Positions 53,683 through 63,332 of a stretch of 64,000 bases of DNA are shown in pieces; position 1 is the stretch's first letter; the number at the start of each line of letters is the position of its first letter. A model generated the notes under the pieces. The model was not told the origin of the DNA, did no database searches, and worked only from the letters and a program-made list of their open reading frames with translations. A program made the translations under genes and the position numbers. Source of the DNA: Exiguobacterium sp. (GTDB taxonomy: Bacteria > Bacillota > Bacilli > Exiguobacteriales > Exiguobacteriaceae). The stretch spans positions 17,570 through 81,569 of the forward strand of contig NZ_JAFIFD010000048.1 in assembly GCF_020832205.1 (NCBI RefSeq). The letters are read 5' to 3'.

Positions 53683-54683
53683 GACAAGTCGAGCTACCGA
53701 TCTACCCGGTCACCTACCCGAGCGGATTTCGTTTGAATCAAAATGAGAGCCAGTTCCCGGTGCCGGAACGGTTGCACGAACAACTTTCCACGCTCTCGTT
53801 TAAAGATTTGCATGAGTATCCGGTGCAGCCGATCGATGAGTTGTTCATGCGCTACGCGGCGTATGCCGGCGTGGAACCGACTCAATTGCTCGTCGGATGT
53901 GGCAGCGATGAAATGATTCACGTCGTCACCCAGGCGTTGTTATCGCCGGAAGACGTCGTCTTATCACCGAATCCTGACTTCGCGCTTTATCCAATCTTCA
54001 CGACAATCGCCCACGGACGACACGTTCAAACGGAAGACTTATCGTTCGATGCACTCGTCACGTCGGTGGAACTCTATGCGCCGAAACTGTTACTGCTGTC
54101 GAACCCGAACAATCCGACGGGGAAACTATGGAGCGTCGACGAGTTGACGGAACTCGCCGGACTCGTCCCTTATTTGATTGTCGACGAGGCGTATATCGAT
54201 TTCACTCCGGAATCGAGCATGATTCCTCACCTCGAGACGTTGAGCAACGTCATCATACTCCGAACATTATCGAAGGCGTTCGGTCTCGCCAACGTCCGAC
54301 TTGGGTTCATGATTACGACGACCGGGCTCGCGCACTATTTCCGGCAATTCGTGCCTCCGTTCAACATTAGCGGCGTCAGCGCGAAGATTGCCAACGTCTT
54401 CTTGCAAGATCCCTCTTATCTCGATGAGGTACTCGCTTGGCATGCCGAGATGCGCGAGAAATGGTCGGCGTTACTTGGAACGATCGGTCATGTGCACCCC
54501 GCCAAAGCGAATTTTCTCTACGTGACGCTCGACGAACCAGAAGCGGTTTGGTCCCATCTCGCCAAAAACGGGATTCACACGTCGCGTCAAACAAACGGGA
54601 TTCGAGTGACGCTCGGAGATGAGCAAGCGCTGTTAGCGACAAAACGTGCGTTGATGACGTGGTCGCCCGTTTCGTATTCTTAA
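53679..54683 (+). CDS. HisC-type aminotransferase, second copy
   Basis: 334 residues from ATG 53679 (GGAG eight bases upstream); the track start adds eight codons that belong to the lipoprotein frame region. PLP enzyme with the lysine in [31 protein letters not shown] and [11 protein letters not shown], all shared with the HisC of the his operon at 61105-62121, to which it is clearly paralogous. It may serve aromatic amino acids or a special substrate instead of imidazoleacetol phosphate. Coupled to an amino-acid-binding lipoprotein. Confidence 0.88.
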   Translation: MRQVELPIYPVTYPSGFRLNQNESQFPVPERLHEQLSTLSFKDLHEYPVQPIDELFMRYAAYAGVEPTQLLVGCGSDEMIHVVTQALLSPEDVVLSPNPDFALYPIFTTIAHGRHVQTEDLSFDALVTSVELYAPKLLLLSNPNNPTGKLWSVDELTELAGLVPYLIVDEAYIDFTPESSMIPHLETLSNVIILRTLSKAFGLANVRLGFMITTTGLAHYFRQFVPPFNISGVSAKIANVFLQDPSYLDEVLAWHAEMREKWSALLGTIGHVHPAKANFLYVTLDEPEAVWSHLAKNGIHTSRQTNGIRVTLGDEQALLATKRALMTWSPVSYS

Positions 54684-54687
54684 TCTC

Positions 54688-54733
54688 ACGCCCGTTGAAG
54701 TTCGGTTTGATTCCGACTTCATCGGGCGTTTTT
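54688..54733 (+). terminator. Terminator of the HisC-like gene
   Basis: ACGCCCG.TGAAGT.TCGG-N7-CCGA.CTTCA.CGGGCGT then TTTT; long stem with small bulges. Confidence 0.8.
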
Positions 54734-54772
54734 GATTTAGGTCAATATTTTTCAGAAAACACACGTCTTTCG

Positions 54773-54801
54773 TTGACAAGATCAGAAAAGGCCATCAAAA
54801 T
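54773..54801 (+). promoter_or_regulatory. Strong sigma-A promoter of the glycosyltransferase gene
   Basis: TTGACA-N17-CAAAAT; consensus -35 and spacing. It implies a 5' untranslated leader of about 100 bases, longer than others in the window, with no riboswitch class recognised in it. Confidence 0.65.
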
Positions 54802-54907
54802 TCATCTTACTGCGCTAACTTCTAAGTTGAACGGCTTTTATCGAATAATGGACGATTCGGCCTCCACTAGTCGCAGCTTATACTTTTACAGATTTGGAGG
54901 AAACAGC

Positions 54908-56266
54908 ATGGTTTCACGCAACGAACCGGTCGAGACGAAATGGGGACGAAATCGCATCGGGAATCGCTGGTATTGGACGATTATGACGCGTTTTTGGTTA
55001 TCGCACAGTTTCTCACTCGCTTGGTTGCTCTTCTCAATTTATATTTCCTTACCTTGGTTTACCGATTTAGCAACATTGACGAATTGGCCGCTCGCTTTGT
55101 TCGTCATCGGTGGCATCGCCTACATACCAGGATATTTGATGGCCTTTTTACTCGCCAGTCTTGTCCTCGATCGCCAACCTCCGTTCAAAGACGAACATCC
55201 AACCGAAGCGGTGACAGTGATGATTGCAGCCTACAATGAAGAAGCGTTGATCTATGAGACGATCCGTTACGTGGCGTCACAAGATTATACCGGTCCGCTC
55301 CACCTCCTCGTCATCGACAATAACTCGAACGACGACACTGCAAAAGAAGTGATACGGGCGAAAGAAGATTTTATGATTCCAATTGACTTACTCCACGAAT
55401 CAAAGCCCGGAAAATTTCAAGCGCTCAACTACGGATTGACGCACGTGGCAACGCCTTACGTCATTACCCTCGATGCCGACACGTTAATTCACCCGTCCGC
55501 GGTTCGGTTTTTAGTTGCCCGTCTCGTCAGCAGTCCGAAAGATGTGTGCGCCGTCGCCGGAAGCATGCTCGTCCGGAATAGCCGCAGTTCGTTTTGGACC
55601 CGGTTGCAAGAGTGGGATTACTTCCTTGGGATCGCTTCAATCAAACGACTTCAAGGACTGTACCAAGGAACGCTTGTCGCGCAAGGGGCGTTCAGCTTAT
55701 ATGAGACCGAAGCCGTGCGAGAAGTCGGGGGATGGCCTGACGCCATCGGTGAAGACATCGTGCTCACTTGGCGGTTGCTTGAGAAGAAACGCCGTGTCTA
55801 CTTTGAACCGCTCGCAGTCGCGTTCACCGATGCCCCGGAGTCGTTCCGCCACTTTGCCCGACAGCGCTCACGCTGGGCCCGGGGCATGGTCGAAGGGTTG
55901 CAGGAAGTGAAGCCGTGGCGCCAGCCCCAGTTATATACAAAATACTTAACGGGCGTCAATTTGATCATGCCTTATCTCGACATCGCTTATACGTTCTTTT
56001 GGATCCCTGGGTTGATCCTCGCCATATTCGGTCATTATTGGATCGTCGGTCCGATGACGTTGCTCGTCTTGCCGCTCACCGTCCTCAGTTATGGTCTTCT
56101 CTATTTCTATCAACGCGATTATGTGTTCAAAAACTTGAACCTACGCGTCCGTAAAAACTTGTTCGGCTTCATCTTTTTCGTCTTGAGCTATCAACTGTTC
56201 ATGTCCCCCATTTCAGTATGGGGCTATGCACAAGAGACGTTCAAACTGAAACGTGTTTGGGAATAA
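54908..56266 (+). CDS. Processive family-2 glycosyltransferase (membrane)
   Basis: 452 residues from ATG 54908 (TTTGGAGG upstream); the 83 extra residues in the track cross the terminator and promoter and are not real. Two N-terminal membrane helices, a cytoplasmic GT-A domain with VMIAAYNEEALI, TLDADTLIHP, GEDIVLTWRL and the processivity motif RQRSRWARG, then three or four C-terminal helices. This is the plan of IcaA/PgaC and cellulose synthase-like polymerases. Likely makes an exopolysaccharide such as a poly-N-acetylglucosamine; no partner ica/pga genes adjoin. No PilZ domain. Confidence 0.88.
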   Translation: MVSRNEPVETKWGRNRIGNRWYWTIMTRFWLSHSFSLAWLLFSIYISLPWFTDLATLTNWPLALFVIGGIAYIPGYLMAFLLASLVLDRQPPFKDEHPTEAVTVMIAAYNEEALIYETIRYVASQDYTGPLHLLVIDNNSNDDTAKEVIRAKEDFMIPIDLLHESKPGKFQALNYGLTHVATPYVITLDADTLIHPSAVRFLVARLVSSPKDVCAVAGSMLVRNSRSSFWTRLQEWDYFLGIASIKRLQGLYQGTLVAQGAFSLYETEAVREVGGWPDAIGEDIVLTWRLLEKKRRVYFEPLAVAFTDAPESFRHFARQRSRWARGMVEGLQEVKPWRQPQLYTKYLTGVNLIMPYLDIAYTFFWIPGLILAIFGHYWIVGPMTLLVLPLTVLSYGLLYFYQRDYVFKNLNLRVRKNLFGFIFFVLSYQLFMSPISVWGYAQETFKLKRVWE

Positions 56267-56268
56267 TC

Positions 56269-56299
56269 AAAGGCCCTGCATTTTTTTTGCAGGGCCTTT
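56269..56299. terminator. Bidirectional terminator between glycosyltransferase and acetyltransferase
   Basis: AAAGGCCCTGCA-N7-TGCAGGGCCTTT with T-rich flanks; serves both convergent genes. Confidence 0.87.
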
Positions 56300-56300
56300 C

Positions 56301-56855
56301 TTATACGATCGTCTTGATGACTCGTGCCGGGTTACCCCCGACGACTGCTCTAGCCGGCACATCTTTTGTGACGACGGCACCGGACGCAATCACGGCATCA
56401 TCCCCAATCGTCACTCCCGGGTTAATGATGGCGCCTCCTCCGATCCAGACACGATGTCCGACTGTGACGGGTTTCCCGAACTCGATGCCGGAGATACGTT
56501 CCGTCGGGTCGAGCGGGTGCGTCGCCGTGTAGACGTGCACCCCCGGTCCGAGCATACAGTCATCACCGAAGTGAATCGGACAGATGTCTAAAAACACGCA
56601 ATCGAAATTGGCGAAAAACCGCTCCCCGAGGTGGATATTGAATCCGTAATCACATTTGAACGTCGGTTCGAAGTAAAACGACTCTCCGGTCGACCCGAAC
56701 AACTTGCGGAGCACTTCTTTACGAACGGCGAGGTCATCAATGCCTGATTGATTAAATTGTTCCATCAGCCGACGTGCGTGGCGCCGTGCCGTCACGAGCT
56801 CTTCATCTCCGGCAACGTATCGCTCGCCTCGAACCATCTTTTCTTTTTCCGTCAT
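56301..56855 (-). CDS. maa: Maltose/galactoside O-acetyltransferase family (Maa/LacA)
   Basis: 184 residues. N-terminal Mac helical domain ([25 protein letters not shown]), then a left-handed beta-helix of hexapeptide repeats ([38 protein letters not shown]). Catalytic histidine in [12 protein letters not shown]. Acetylates sugars such as maltose or glucose, probably detoxifying excess intracellular sugar. AGGGGGG upstream. Complete. Confidence 0.92.
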   Translation of the reverse strand: MTEKEKMVRGERYVAGDEELVTARRHARRLMEQFNQSGIDDLAVRKEVLRKLFGSTGESFYFEPTFKCDYGFNIHLGERFFANFDCVFLDICPIHFGDDCMLGPGVHVYTATHPLDPTERISGIEFGKPVTVGHRVWIGGGAIINPGVTIGDDAVIASGAVVTKDVPARAVVGGNPARVIKTIV

Positions 56856-56944
56856 CGTGTTCCCCCCTATTCTTTTTTCAGTATAGAGGATTTTCGTCAG
56901 AAATGGGGAATAGGATGTTGACGAACTTGAGGAGGAATAGACTG

Positions 56945-57868
56945 ATGAAACGTATTCTAGATTGCAGAGCCAGCGACTTTTTGACGTTCAATCGCAACGA
57001 TTTAATCGAGTCCATCCGAAAAGCTGAAGGACGCACTGTCCTCGCGGAAGTCATCCCGACGGTGCAACCGTTATATCCGGAAGTGACGAACGCGGAACTT
57101 GCCCGGGCGTTCGGTGCGGATATGATTTTATTGAACATGTTTGATGTGTTCCACCCGTACGTAAAAGGACTAGAAAGCCATGCCTTGTTCGGTAACGACC
57201 CGGAAGAAACGATGTCAGACAATCCGATTCTCGAGTTGAAACGGCTCGTCGGGTTGCCGATTGGTGTCAACTTGGAGCCGGTTGACTTTTCCGAGAAATC
57301 ATCGGAAATGCATGACGTCAAGCATGGACGGCTCGCAACACGCGAATCGTTCGCAAAAGCGTCTGAACTCGGCATCGATTTTATTTGTCTGACCGGCAAC
57401 CCGAATACCGGCGTGACAAATGAGGCGATTGAGCGCGCCATCATCACCGCCCGGCAAGAGTTTGCCGGTGTCATCATCGCCGGCAAGATGCATCAAGCCG
57501 GCGTCGGTCGTGTCCTTGATCGAGACGCTTATGTGCGCTTCGCTGAAGCCGGTGCCGATATCATCTTGATCCCGGCTCCGGGTACCGTGCCTGGAGTGCG
57601 CGAAGATGAGTTTTATGACGTCTCACGTGAAATCCAAGCGCTGAACAAACTCGTCGTGGCTGCGATCGGTACATCGCAAGAAGGATCTGACGAAGCGACG
57701 ATTCGAGACATCGCCCTATCATCGAAGCGCGGCGGGACTGACGTCTTCCATATCGGCGACGCCGGCTTGTCTGGGATTGCCACACCGGAGAATATCCAAA
57801 CGTTATCCATCGCCATCCGCGGCCGTCGGCATACGTATATCCGCATGGCCGCCTCGGTTAACCGCTAA
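56945..57868 (+). CDS. Conserved TIM-barrel protein of unknown function (DUF7916-like)
   Basis: 307 residues from ATG 56945 (GAGGAGG nine bases upstream); the track start at 56774 would run backwards through the divergent promoter. N-terminus [20 protein letters not shown], then [23 protein letters not shown], and a glycine-rich barrel end [21 protein letters not shown]. Resembles proteins once annotated as haloacid-dehalogenase-like or phosphonomutase-like in Lactobacillales and Bacilli, often beside sugar PTS genes. Phosphate-binding loops near the end suggest a phosphorylated ligand. Function unknown. Confidence 0.78.
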   Translation: MKRILDCRASDFLTFNRNDLIESIRKAEGRTVLAEVIPTVQPLYPEVTNAELARAFGADMILLNMFDVFHPYVKGLESHALFGNDPEETMSDNPILELKRLVGLPIGVNLEPVDFSEKSSEMHDVKHGRLATRESFAKASELGIDFICLTGNPNTGVTNEAIERAIITARQEFAGVIIAGKMHQAGVGRVLDRDAYVRFAEAGADIILIPAPGTVPGVREDEFYDVSREIQALNKLVVAAIGTSQEGSDEATIRDIALSSKRGGTDVFHIGDAGLSGIATPENIQTLSIAIRGRRHTYIRMAASVNR

Positions 57869-57870
57869 TT

Positions 57871-57906
57871 AAAAGGAACGAAGCCACAGTGGCTTCGTTC
57901 CTTTTT
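57871..57906. terminator. Bidirectional terminator at the end of the his operon
   Basis: AAAAGGAACGAAGCCAC-AG-TGGCTTCGTTCCTTTTT, seventeen-base stem between the barrel gene and hisE. Confidence 0.9.
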
Positions 57907-57909
57907 GTG

Positions 57910-58218
57910 TTACCAGTCGGTGACGTCACGGCGTGGTTTCGCTGGTGTCGTCGTCCCGTGCCGTTTAGCGAGGAGCGCCTCGACGTCATGTAATGATACG
58001 CCTTTGGCGGCGAGCAAGACGAGCAAGTGGTAAATCAAATCTGCCGACTCCTCGACCAACTCTTCATCGTTTAGCGCCGCGATGACGACCTCGAACGACT
58101 CTTCCCCGAATTTCTTGGCAATCTTGTCGACCCCTTGGTCGAACAAATACGAGGTGTATGAGCCTTCCTTCGGTGACGCCTGACGTGACTGAATCAACTT
58201 CTCTAATTCGTGAATCAT
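57910..58218 (-). CDS. hisE: Phosphoribosyl-ATP pyrophosphatase
   Basis: 102 residues from ATG 58218 (GGAGGTGG upstream), overlapping the hisI stop (ATGA). Removes pyrophosphate from phosphoribosyl-ATP, second step of histidine synthesis. MazG-like helical fold: KKFGEESFEVVIAALN and EESADLIYHLLVLLAAKG carry the acidic metal ligands. Separate from HisI here; many bacteria have them fused. Confidence 0.95.
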   Translation of the reverse strand: MIHELEKLIQSRQASPKEGSYTSYLFDQGVDKIAKKFGEESFEVVIAALNDEELVEESADLIYHLLVLLAAKGVSLHDVEALLAKRHGTTTPAKPRRDVTDW

Positions 58219-58547
58219 TCTTCCACCTCCGTGAAAAAGCAACTTCGATTACCGGTATGACACGTCGGACCGTTGGCGCGGACCCGGACGAGTAACGCGT
58301 CTTGGTCACAGTCAACGTGGATGCTTTCAAGGTCGAGCGTATTCCCACTCGATTCGCCTTTCATCCAGAGCCGCCCTTTTGACCGCGACCAGAACGTGAC
58401 CGTGTTCGTCTCGAGCGTCTTACGAATCGCTTCATCGTTCATATACCCTAACATGAGCACCGCCTCATCTGTCGTCGAGACGATGATAGCAGGAATCAGT
58501 CCGTTTGCGTCGTAACGAACCGCATCGGCAAGTTGCGCTCGCTGCAT
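58215..58547 (-). CDS. hisI: Phosphoribosyl-AMP cyclohydrolase
   Basis: 110 residues, third step: opens the adenine ring of phosphoribosyl-AMP. Contains LMLGYMNDEAIRKTLET, FWSRSKGRLWMKGESSGN, VDCDQDALLVRV and the zinc cysteines in GPTCHTGNRSCFF. ATG 58547 has GAGGTG nine bases upstream, so a 52-base overlap with hisF is probably real. Length normal for the unfused enzyme. Confidence 0.95.
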   Translation of the reverse strand: MQRAQLADAVRYDANGLIPAIIVSTTDEAVLMLGYMNDEAIRKTLETNTVTFWSRSKGRLWMKGESSGNTLDLESIHVDCDQDALLVRVRANGPTCHTGNRSCFFTEVEE

Positions 58548-59263
58548 ACGTGTTTCACCTCTTCCACTGTCGTCTTTCGGTCATGTAGAATCGACGCGAG
58601 CAAAGCCGCATCGACACGTTCGAGCGCATCGACGACGTGATCTGCGTTCCCGGCCCCGCCGGATGCGATAATCGGGATATCGACCGCTTCCCGTAATAAA
58701 TCGAGAATCGTTAAGTCGTACCCGTTTTGTTTTCCGTCCTGGTTCATCGACGTCACGAGCAGTTCTCCGGCCCCGAGCTCTGCGACCCGTTTTGCCCAAT
58801 CGACGGCACGCAGTTCTGTCTTTTGCTTGCCTCCGTACGTGTAGACGAAATATTCACCGTCTTCAAACCGGACATCGATCGCGATGACGATACATTGGGA
58901 GCCGAACCGATCCGCCGCCCGTTTGATCAAGTCAGGTGACTCGACGGCGAGCGTGTTGAGTGAGACTTTATCGGCCCCGGCCTTTAGGAGCGACGAGATG
59001 TCTTCTAACGACCGAATGCCGCCCCCGACCGTGAGCGGGATGAACACTTTGCGGGCGACGGCGCTGACGACGGCGAGCATCGTCTGACGTCGTTCCGTAC
59101 TCGCCGTAATATCTAGAAACACAAGCTCGTCCGCACCGGAAGCGTCGTAATATTTTGCGATCTCGACCGGGTCACCGATATCGCGAAGCGCCACAAACTC
59201 GACACCTTTGACGACACGGCCGTCTTTCACGTCTAAACAAGGGATAATGCGACGTTTAAGCAT
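58496..59263 (-). CDS. hisF: Imidazole glycerol phosphate synthase, cyclase subunit
   Basis: 255 residues, TIM barrel. Start MLKRRIIPCLDVKDGRVVKG with the catalytic Asp; second Asp in LLVTSMNQDGKQNGYD; phosphate loops VGGGIRS and IIASGGAG. Uses ammonia from HisH to form imidazole glycerol phosphate and AICAR. GGGAGG upstream; overlaps hisA by eight bases. Confidence 0.97.
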   Translation of the reverse strand: MLKRRIIPCLDVKDGRVVKGVEFVALRDIGDPVEIAKYYDASGADELVFLDITASTERRQTMLAVVSAVARKVFIPLTVGGGIRSLEDISSLLKAGADKVSLNTLAVESPDLIKRAADRFGSQCIVIAIDVRFEDGEYFVYTYGGKQKTELRAVDWAKRVAELGAGELLVTSMNQDGKQNGYDLTILDLLREAVDIPIIASGGAGNADHVVDALERVDAALLASILHDRKTTVEEVKHVCSERNLPMRFVTTQTD

Positions 59264-59969
59264 GGCGGGCCTCCCACTCGATCAAGTCATCTAGACTGAC
59301 TTGCCCGGACAAGAGCGCCTTGCCGACGACCGCCTCGTCGATGCGAGCCTCATTCAACGCTTTGACGTCGGCTTCAGTCGTGACACCGCCCGAGGCGATG
59401 AGCGTGACATCGACCGCGTCTCGGAGCGTCTTCATGCGCGCCAAGTTCGGGCCGTTCAGCTTTCCGTCCGAACCGATGTCGGTGTAGAGGATCGTCTCGA
59501 CGCCACGGGCGACCAAGTCTTTCGCAACGTCAACGTCACGCAAGTCTGTCGCTTCCTGCCAACCGTTTATAGCGACCATGCCGTCGTAGGCGTCAAGGGC
59601 GACAGCGACACGGCTTCCATATTTCGCAAGGGCACGGTCCAGAAAATCCGGATCCGTGAACGCTTTCGTTCCAAGCAGGACACGATCTACGCCTGTTGCC
59701 ATGACCGCGTCCAGCGCTTCTTCAGAACGAATGCCCCCACCTGTCTGAACAAAGAAGCCACACGACTTGGCGAAGCGGACGACGTCGAGGTGTTTCGGCT
59801 CCCCCGCTTTCGCTCCTTCAAGATCGATTAAATGAAGCATCGGGACGCGTCCGGTCCATTCTTTTAACTTCTCGTACGGATCGCCGTATTGTTCTTCTGT
59901 GTTGAAATCTCCTTCTGTCAGGCGGACAATCTTGCCGCCGATTAAATCAATTGCCGGTAGCAGCTTCAC
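59256..59969 (-). CDS. hisA: Phosphoribosylformimino-AICAR-P isomerase
   Basis: 237 residues. Amadori isomerase with a barrel homologous to His[47 protein letters not shown] and LIASGGVTTEADV. Starts with GTG at 59969, with GGAGG nine bases upstream; overlaps hisH by 23 bases. Confidence 0.97.
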   Translation of the reverse strand: MKLLPAIDLIGGKIVRLTEGDFNTEEQYGDPYEKLKEWTGRVPMLHLIDLEGAKAGEPKHLDVVRFAKSCGFFVQTGGGIRSEEALDAVMATGVDRVLLGTKAFTDPDFLDRALAKYGSRVAVALDAYDGMVAINGWQEATDLRDVDVAKDLVARGVETILYTDIGSDGKLNGPNLARMKTLRDAVDVTLIASGGVTTEADVKALNEARIDEAVVGKALLSGQVSLDDLIEWEARHA

Positions 59970-60534
59970 GTTCGACCGCCTCCTTCCATTCTTTTAATAA
60001 GCTGAGTCCGAACGTCCCGCTCTTCTCGGGATGGAATTGCATCCCCGTGACGAGCCCTTTCTGAACGATGGCCGGTACACGTTCCCCCATATAATCGGCT
60101 GACGCGACGATATTCGCCTCACTTGTCACGACATGGTACGAGTGGACGAAATAGACATCCTCATCGCGTAAAATGGAGTTCCAGCCGACGTGTGGCAACC
60201 GTTTCGCCTGCATCCGCTCGACCCGGCCCTCGATTAAACCGAGTCCTGTCGTCGGCATCCCTTCCGTGCTCGATTCGAATAATAGTTGCATCCCTAGACA
60301 GATCCCAAGAAACGGTTTCTCGACCGCCATCCGCGTCAATAGCGGGACGAGCCCAGTCTCGTTTAACGCTTGCATCGCTTGCGGAAATGCGCCGACACCA
60401 GGCAAGAGAATGGCGTCAGATGCTTCAATCTCAACGGGGTCGTTCGTGATCGTGACGTAACAACCGATGGCTTGTAACGCCCGTTCGACGTTAAAGACGT
60501 TGCCCATCCCGTAATCAATCACCGCGACTCTCAT
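59947..60534 (-). CDS. hisH: Imidazole glycerol phosphate synthase, glutaminase subunit
   Basis: 195 residues. Class-I glutamine amidotransferase: nucleophile in [15 protein letters not shown], catalytic His/Glu in [11 protein letters not shown]-terminal [18 protein letters not shown]. Forms a complex with HisF. ATGA overlap with hisB. Confidence 0.97.
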   Translation of the reverse strand: MRVAVIDYGMGNVFNVERALQAIGCYVTITNDPVEIEASDAILLPGVGAFPQAMQALNETGLVPLLTRMAVEKPFLGICLGMQLLFESSTEGMPTTGLGLIEGRVERMQAKRLPHVGWNSILRDEDVYFVHSYHVVTSEANIVASADYMGERVPAIVQKGLVTGMQFHPEKSGTFGLSLLKEWKEAVEREAATGN

Positions 60535-61118
60535 CCTTCAATCCGTCCTTTCGTCGATGGCAGGCGGTTTGAACCGTCCTGCGCGACCGCCTCCGCGAGG
60601 GCACGTCCGAACGCTTTGAACAATCCTTCAATCATATGGTGTGAGTTCGCCCCGTACAGCACTTCGAGATGTAGCGTCAAGCGCGCATTCATCGCCACGG
60701 CCCGGAAAAATTCTTCCGCAAGTTCCGTATCGAAATCGCCGAGTTTCGGGTTTTTAATGTCAGCCCGATAGACGAGGAATGGACGGCCCGAGACGTCGAC
60801 GACGGCGCGTGCGAGCGTTTCGTCCATCGGGAGGTAACTCGTCCCATACCGGCGAATCCCCACCTTATCTCCGAGCGCCTGACCGATCATCTGGCCGAGC
60901 GCGATCCCGACGTCTTCAACCGTGTGGTGTGCATCGACCCACGTATCCCCTTCGACTTGCACCGTTAAATCGATGCGGCTATGGAATGCGAATAACGTCA
61001 ACATATGGTCAAAAAAGCCGACGCCTGTCTTGATGTCGCTTTGACCCGTCCCGTCTAAGTCGAGCTTGAGCTCGATATCCGTCTCTTGTGTCGTTCGTTT
61101 CGTTTCAGCTGTTCTCAA
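60531..61118 (-). CDS. hisB: Imidazoleglycerol-phosphate dehydratase
   Basis: 195 residues, the monofunctional form without the phosphatase domain of enteric HisB. Two similar halves with metal histidines: [32 protein letters not shown], and [25 protein letters not shown]. Starts with TTG 61118, with GAGG nine bases upstream, overlapping the end of hisC. Because the phosphatase domain is absent, a separate histidinol-phosphatase must exist elsewhere. Confidence 0.96.
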   Translation of the reverse strand: MRTAETKRTTQETDIELKLDLDGTGQSDIKTGVGFFDHMLTLFAFHSRIDLTVQVEGDTWVDAHHTVEDVGIALGQMIGQALGDKVGIRRYGTSYLPMDETLARAVVDVSGRPFLVYRADIKNPKLGDFDTELAEEFFRAVAMNARLTLHLEVLYGANSHHMIEGLFKAFGRALAEAVAQDGSNRLPSTKGRIEG

Positions 61119-62121
61119 AAGAAGTCACCTCTTCTATCGTTTGTCGAATCAATCGATACGCCTCGTCGGTACCCGAACTGACACGGATGCCGTCCGAGAA
61201 AGCACGGACGTGAACACCGTTGGCAAGAAAACGACTCGCCCACGCTTCGCTGTCTCGCGTCTCGACGTATAGGAAGTTGGCACGGCTCGGGAGAATCTTC
61301 CCGACCGGTGCTAGCAGTTGTTTCAGTTTTTCGCGTTGCTCGTTATGGTACGTCACGGCGTCACGGATGTATGCCGCATCCGCCAAGACGACGGCCGCAA
61401 CGGCCGCGCTCAGTCCGCTCACGTTGAACGGCGAGCGGAAGCGATCGATGTTCTCAATCAATGCCGGGGCCGCGATCATGAACCCGATCCGCAAGTTCGC
61501 GAGTCCGAACGCTTTTGATAACGTTCGTAGGATGATGACGTTTGGATGGTCGGCGAGACGACTTTTGAACGAATCATTCATCGTGAAGTCGATATACGCC
61601 TCGTCGACGACGACATATGGCACGCGACTGGCAATCATCTCGAGTTCGTCAAGCGTCCACATCTTCCCCGTCGGATTGTTCGGGTTCGAGACGAGGACAA
61701 GTTTCGGCTGATTCGCCTCGACCGTCTGTAACAACGATTGAAATGATAATCCCGCCTCGTCCGGTTGCACGAAATTCCCCCGCGCGATGTGCGCATAAAT
61801 GCCATACATCGAGAAGTCCGGGAGCGGCGCCACGACGACGTCATCGACGTCGAGAAGCGCCTGGCAAAGAATGGCGAGCAACTCATCACTGCCGCTGCCG
61901 ACCATCAGTTGGTCGACGTTCACGCCGGCATAGCTGGCGTATCGCTCTTTCAGCACGTTCAATTCATCGACGGGATAGCGGCTCAAACCGTCTAAATTGA
62001 CGTGACGAATCGCTTCTTTCAAGCGCTCGGGCAGTTCAAACTGACTTTCATTTTGATTTAATGCGTGTCCGCTGACCGCATGGGGCACGTAACGGGGAAT
62101 GGTCTCGTATCGTAGTCTCAT
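61105..62121 (-). CDS. hisC: Histidinol-phosphate aminotransferase
   Basis: 338 residues, PLP fold type [39 protein letters not shown] and the lysine in [18 protein letters not shown]. Converts imidazole acetol phosphate and glutamate to histidinol phosphate. ATGA overlap with hisD. A paralogue is encoded at 53679-54683. Confidence 0.96.
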   Translation of the reverse strand: MRLRYETIPRYVPHAVSGHALNQNESQFELPERLKEAIRHVNLDGLSRYPVDELNVLKERYASYAGVNVDQLMVGSGSDELLAILCQALLDVDDVVVAPLPDFSMYGIYAHIARGNFVQPDEAGLSFQSLLQTVEANQPKLVLVSNPNNPTGKMWTLDELEMIASRVPYVVVDEAYIDFTMNDSFKSRLADHPNVIILRTLSKAFGLANLRIGFMIAAPALIENIDRFRSPFNVSGLSAAVAAVVLADAAYIRDAVTYHNEQREKLKQLLAPVGKILPSRANFLYVETRDSEAWASRFLANGVHVRAFSDGIRVSSGTDEAYRLIRQTIEEVTSFENS

Positions 62122-63332
62122 ACGTCCTCCAATCGGACCGCCATCGCCCGGGCGTGTCCCTCGAGTTGTTCTTGTTTCGCGATCCGGATGGCGGCGCGTG
62201 TCACCGCTTCATCCAACTCCGTCATCTCGAGAAATGTCTGTCTGCGGTAAAAGTCGTCAACTGACAGACCGCTCGAGAAACGGGCCGTCCCGCTCGTCGG
62301 CAAGACGTGGTTCGGTCCAGCGATATAATCACCGAACGCTTCCGCCGCCGCATGTCCAAGGAAAAACGAACCGCCGTGACGAATGCGTTGCATATAGGCG
62401 TCGGGATCGCTGACGGCAAGTTGGACGTGTTCAGCTGCCATCTCGTTCGCTTCGTCGATCGCCTCTTCTTTCGTCATGACGAGGACACCGCCGCGTTTTA
62501 GCGCTTCAGTCGCGATGTCTCGCCGTGGCAAGTCGTGAAGTTGTCGTGTCAGTTCTTCACGGATCGCCTCGGCCATGTCGTCGGTCGTGACGAGCGCGAG
62601 CGCGGTCGCCTCGATGTCATGCTCAGCTTGAGCGAGCAAATCGGCGGCGACCCATTTCGGGTTGGCCGTCTCGTCGGCGATCATGAGCACTTCTGAAGGT
62701 CCAGCAACCGAGTCGATCCCGACGATGTGTGAGACGAGTGATTTCGCCGTCGCCACGTATGCGTTACCGGGTCCGACGATTTTATCGACAGGTCGAATCG
62801 TCTCAGTCCCAAACGCGAGAGCAGCGACAGCCTGGGCGCCACCGACGAGATAGCACTCATCGGCACCTGCGATTTTTGCGGCAATCAATAGCGACAAATC
62901 GATCCCGTCTTGTTTCGGAGGTGTCACCATGACGATTCGTTTCACGCCTGCGACTTTTGCCGGAATGACGTTCATGAGGACGCTCGATGGGTAGACGGCA
63001 GTCCCGCCCGGAACGTAAACGCCGACCGAGTCGAGCGGCATGAAGCGACGGCCGAGTCGGAACATCTCGTCTTCAAAGACGTCCTCTTCCCGGCGCTGTC
63101 GCTCATGAAACGCTCGGATTCGTTTCGCTGCGAGTGTCAGCGCCTCTGTCAGTTCCTCATATGCTGCCGGCGGTGTGAAAGACGCCAAATCGACCGCTTC
63201 GATTTGATTGACGCCATCAAACTGTCGTGTGTATTCAAGGAGCGCATCGTCCCCTCTTGACTCGACCGCGTCTAAAATCGGTTTGACCGCCTCGACCCAA
63301 TTCTCGCGACGTGTCTTATTGTCTGTGTTCAT
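62118..63332 (-). CDS. hisD: Histidinol dehydrogenase
   Basis: 404 residues, slightly shorter at the N-terminus than the usual ~425. Zinc enzyme for the last two oxidation steps, with NAD+. VGVYVPGGTAVYPSSVLMNVIPAKVAG, KIVGPGNAYVATAK, GIDSVAGPSEVLMIAD and AGPNHVLPTSGTARF are all present, including the catalytic histidine and glutamate. ATGA overlap with the hisG stop. Confidence 0.96.
   Translation of the reverse strand: MNTDNKTRRENWVEAVKPILDAVESRGDDALLEYTRQFDGVNQIEAVDLASFTPPAAYEELTEALTLAAKRIRAFHERQRREEDVFEDEMFRLGRRFMPLDSVGVYVPGGTAVYPSSVLMNVIPAKVAGVKRIVMVTPPKQDGIDLSLLIAAKIAGADECYLVGGAQAVAALAFGTETIRPVDKIVGPGNAYVATAKSLVSHIVGIDSVAGPSEVLMIADETANPKWVAADLLAQAEHDIEATALALVTTDDMAEAIREELTRQLHDLPRRDIATEALKRGGVLVMTKEEAIDEANEMAAEHVQLAVSDPDAYMQRIRHGGSFFLGHAAAEAFGDYIAGPNHVLPTSGTARFSSGLSVDDFYRRQTFLEMTELDEAVTRAAIRIAKQEQLEGHARAMAVRLEDV

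Noticed and set aside
54659-54907. N-terminal extension of the glycosyltransferase in the ORF track
   Set aside because: It crosses a terminator and a consensus promoter; GGAGG before ATG 54908 marks the true start.
54802-54907. c-di-GMP or other riboswitch in the glycosyltransferase leader
   Set aside because: No conserved riboswitch core could be recognised in the ~100 bases.
56774-56944. N-terminal extension of the barrel protein
   Set aside because: It would overlap the divergent acetyltransferase gene and its promoter; GAGGAGG before ATG 56945 is the better start.
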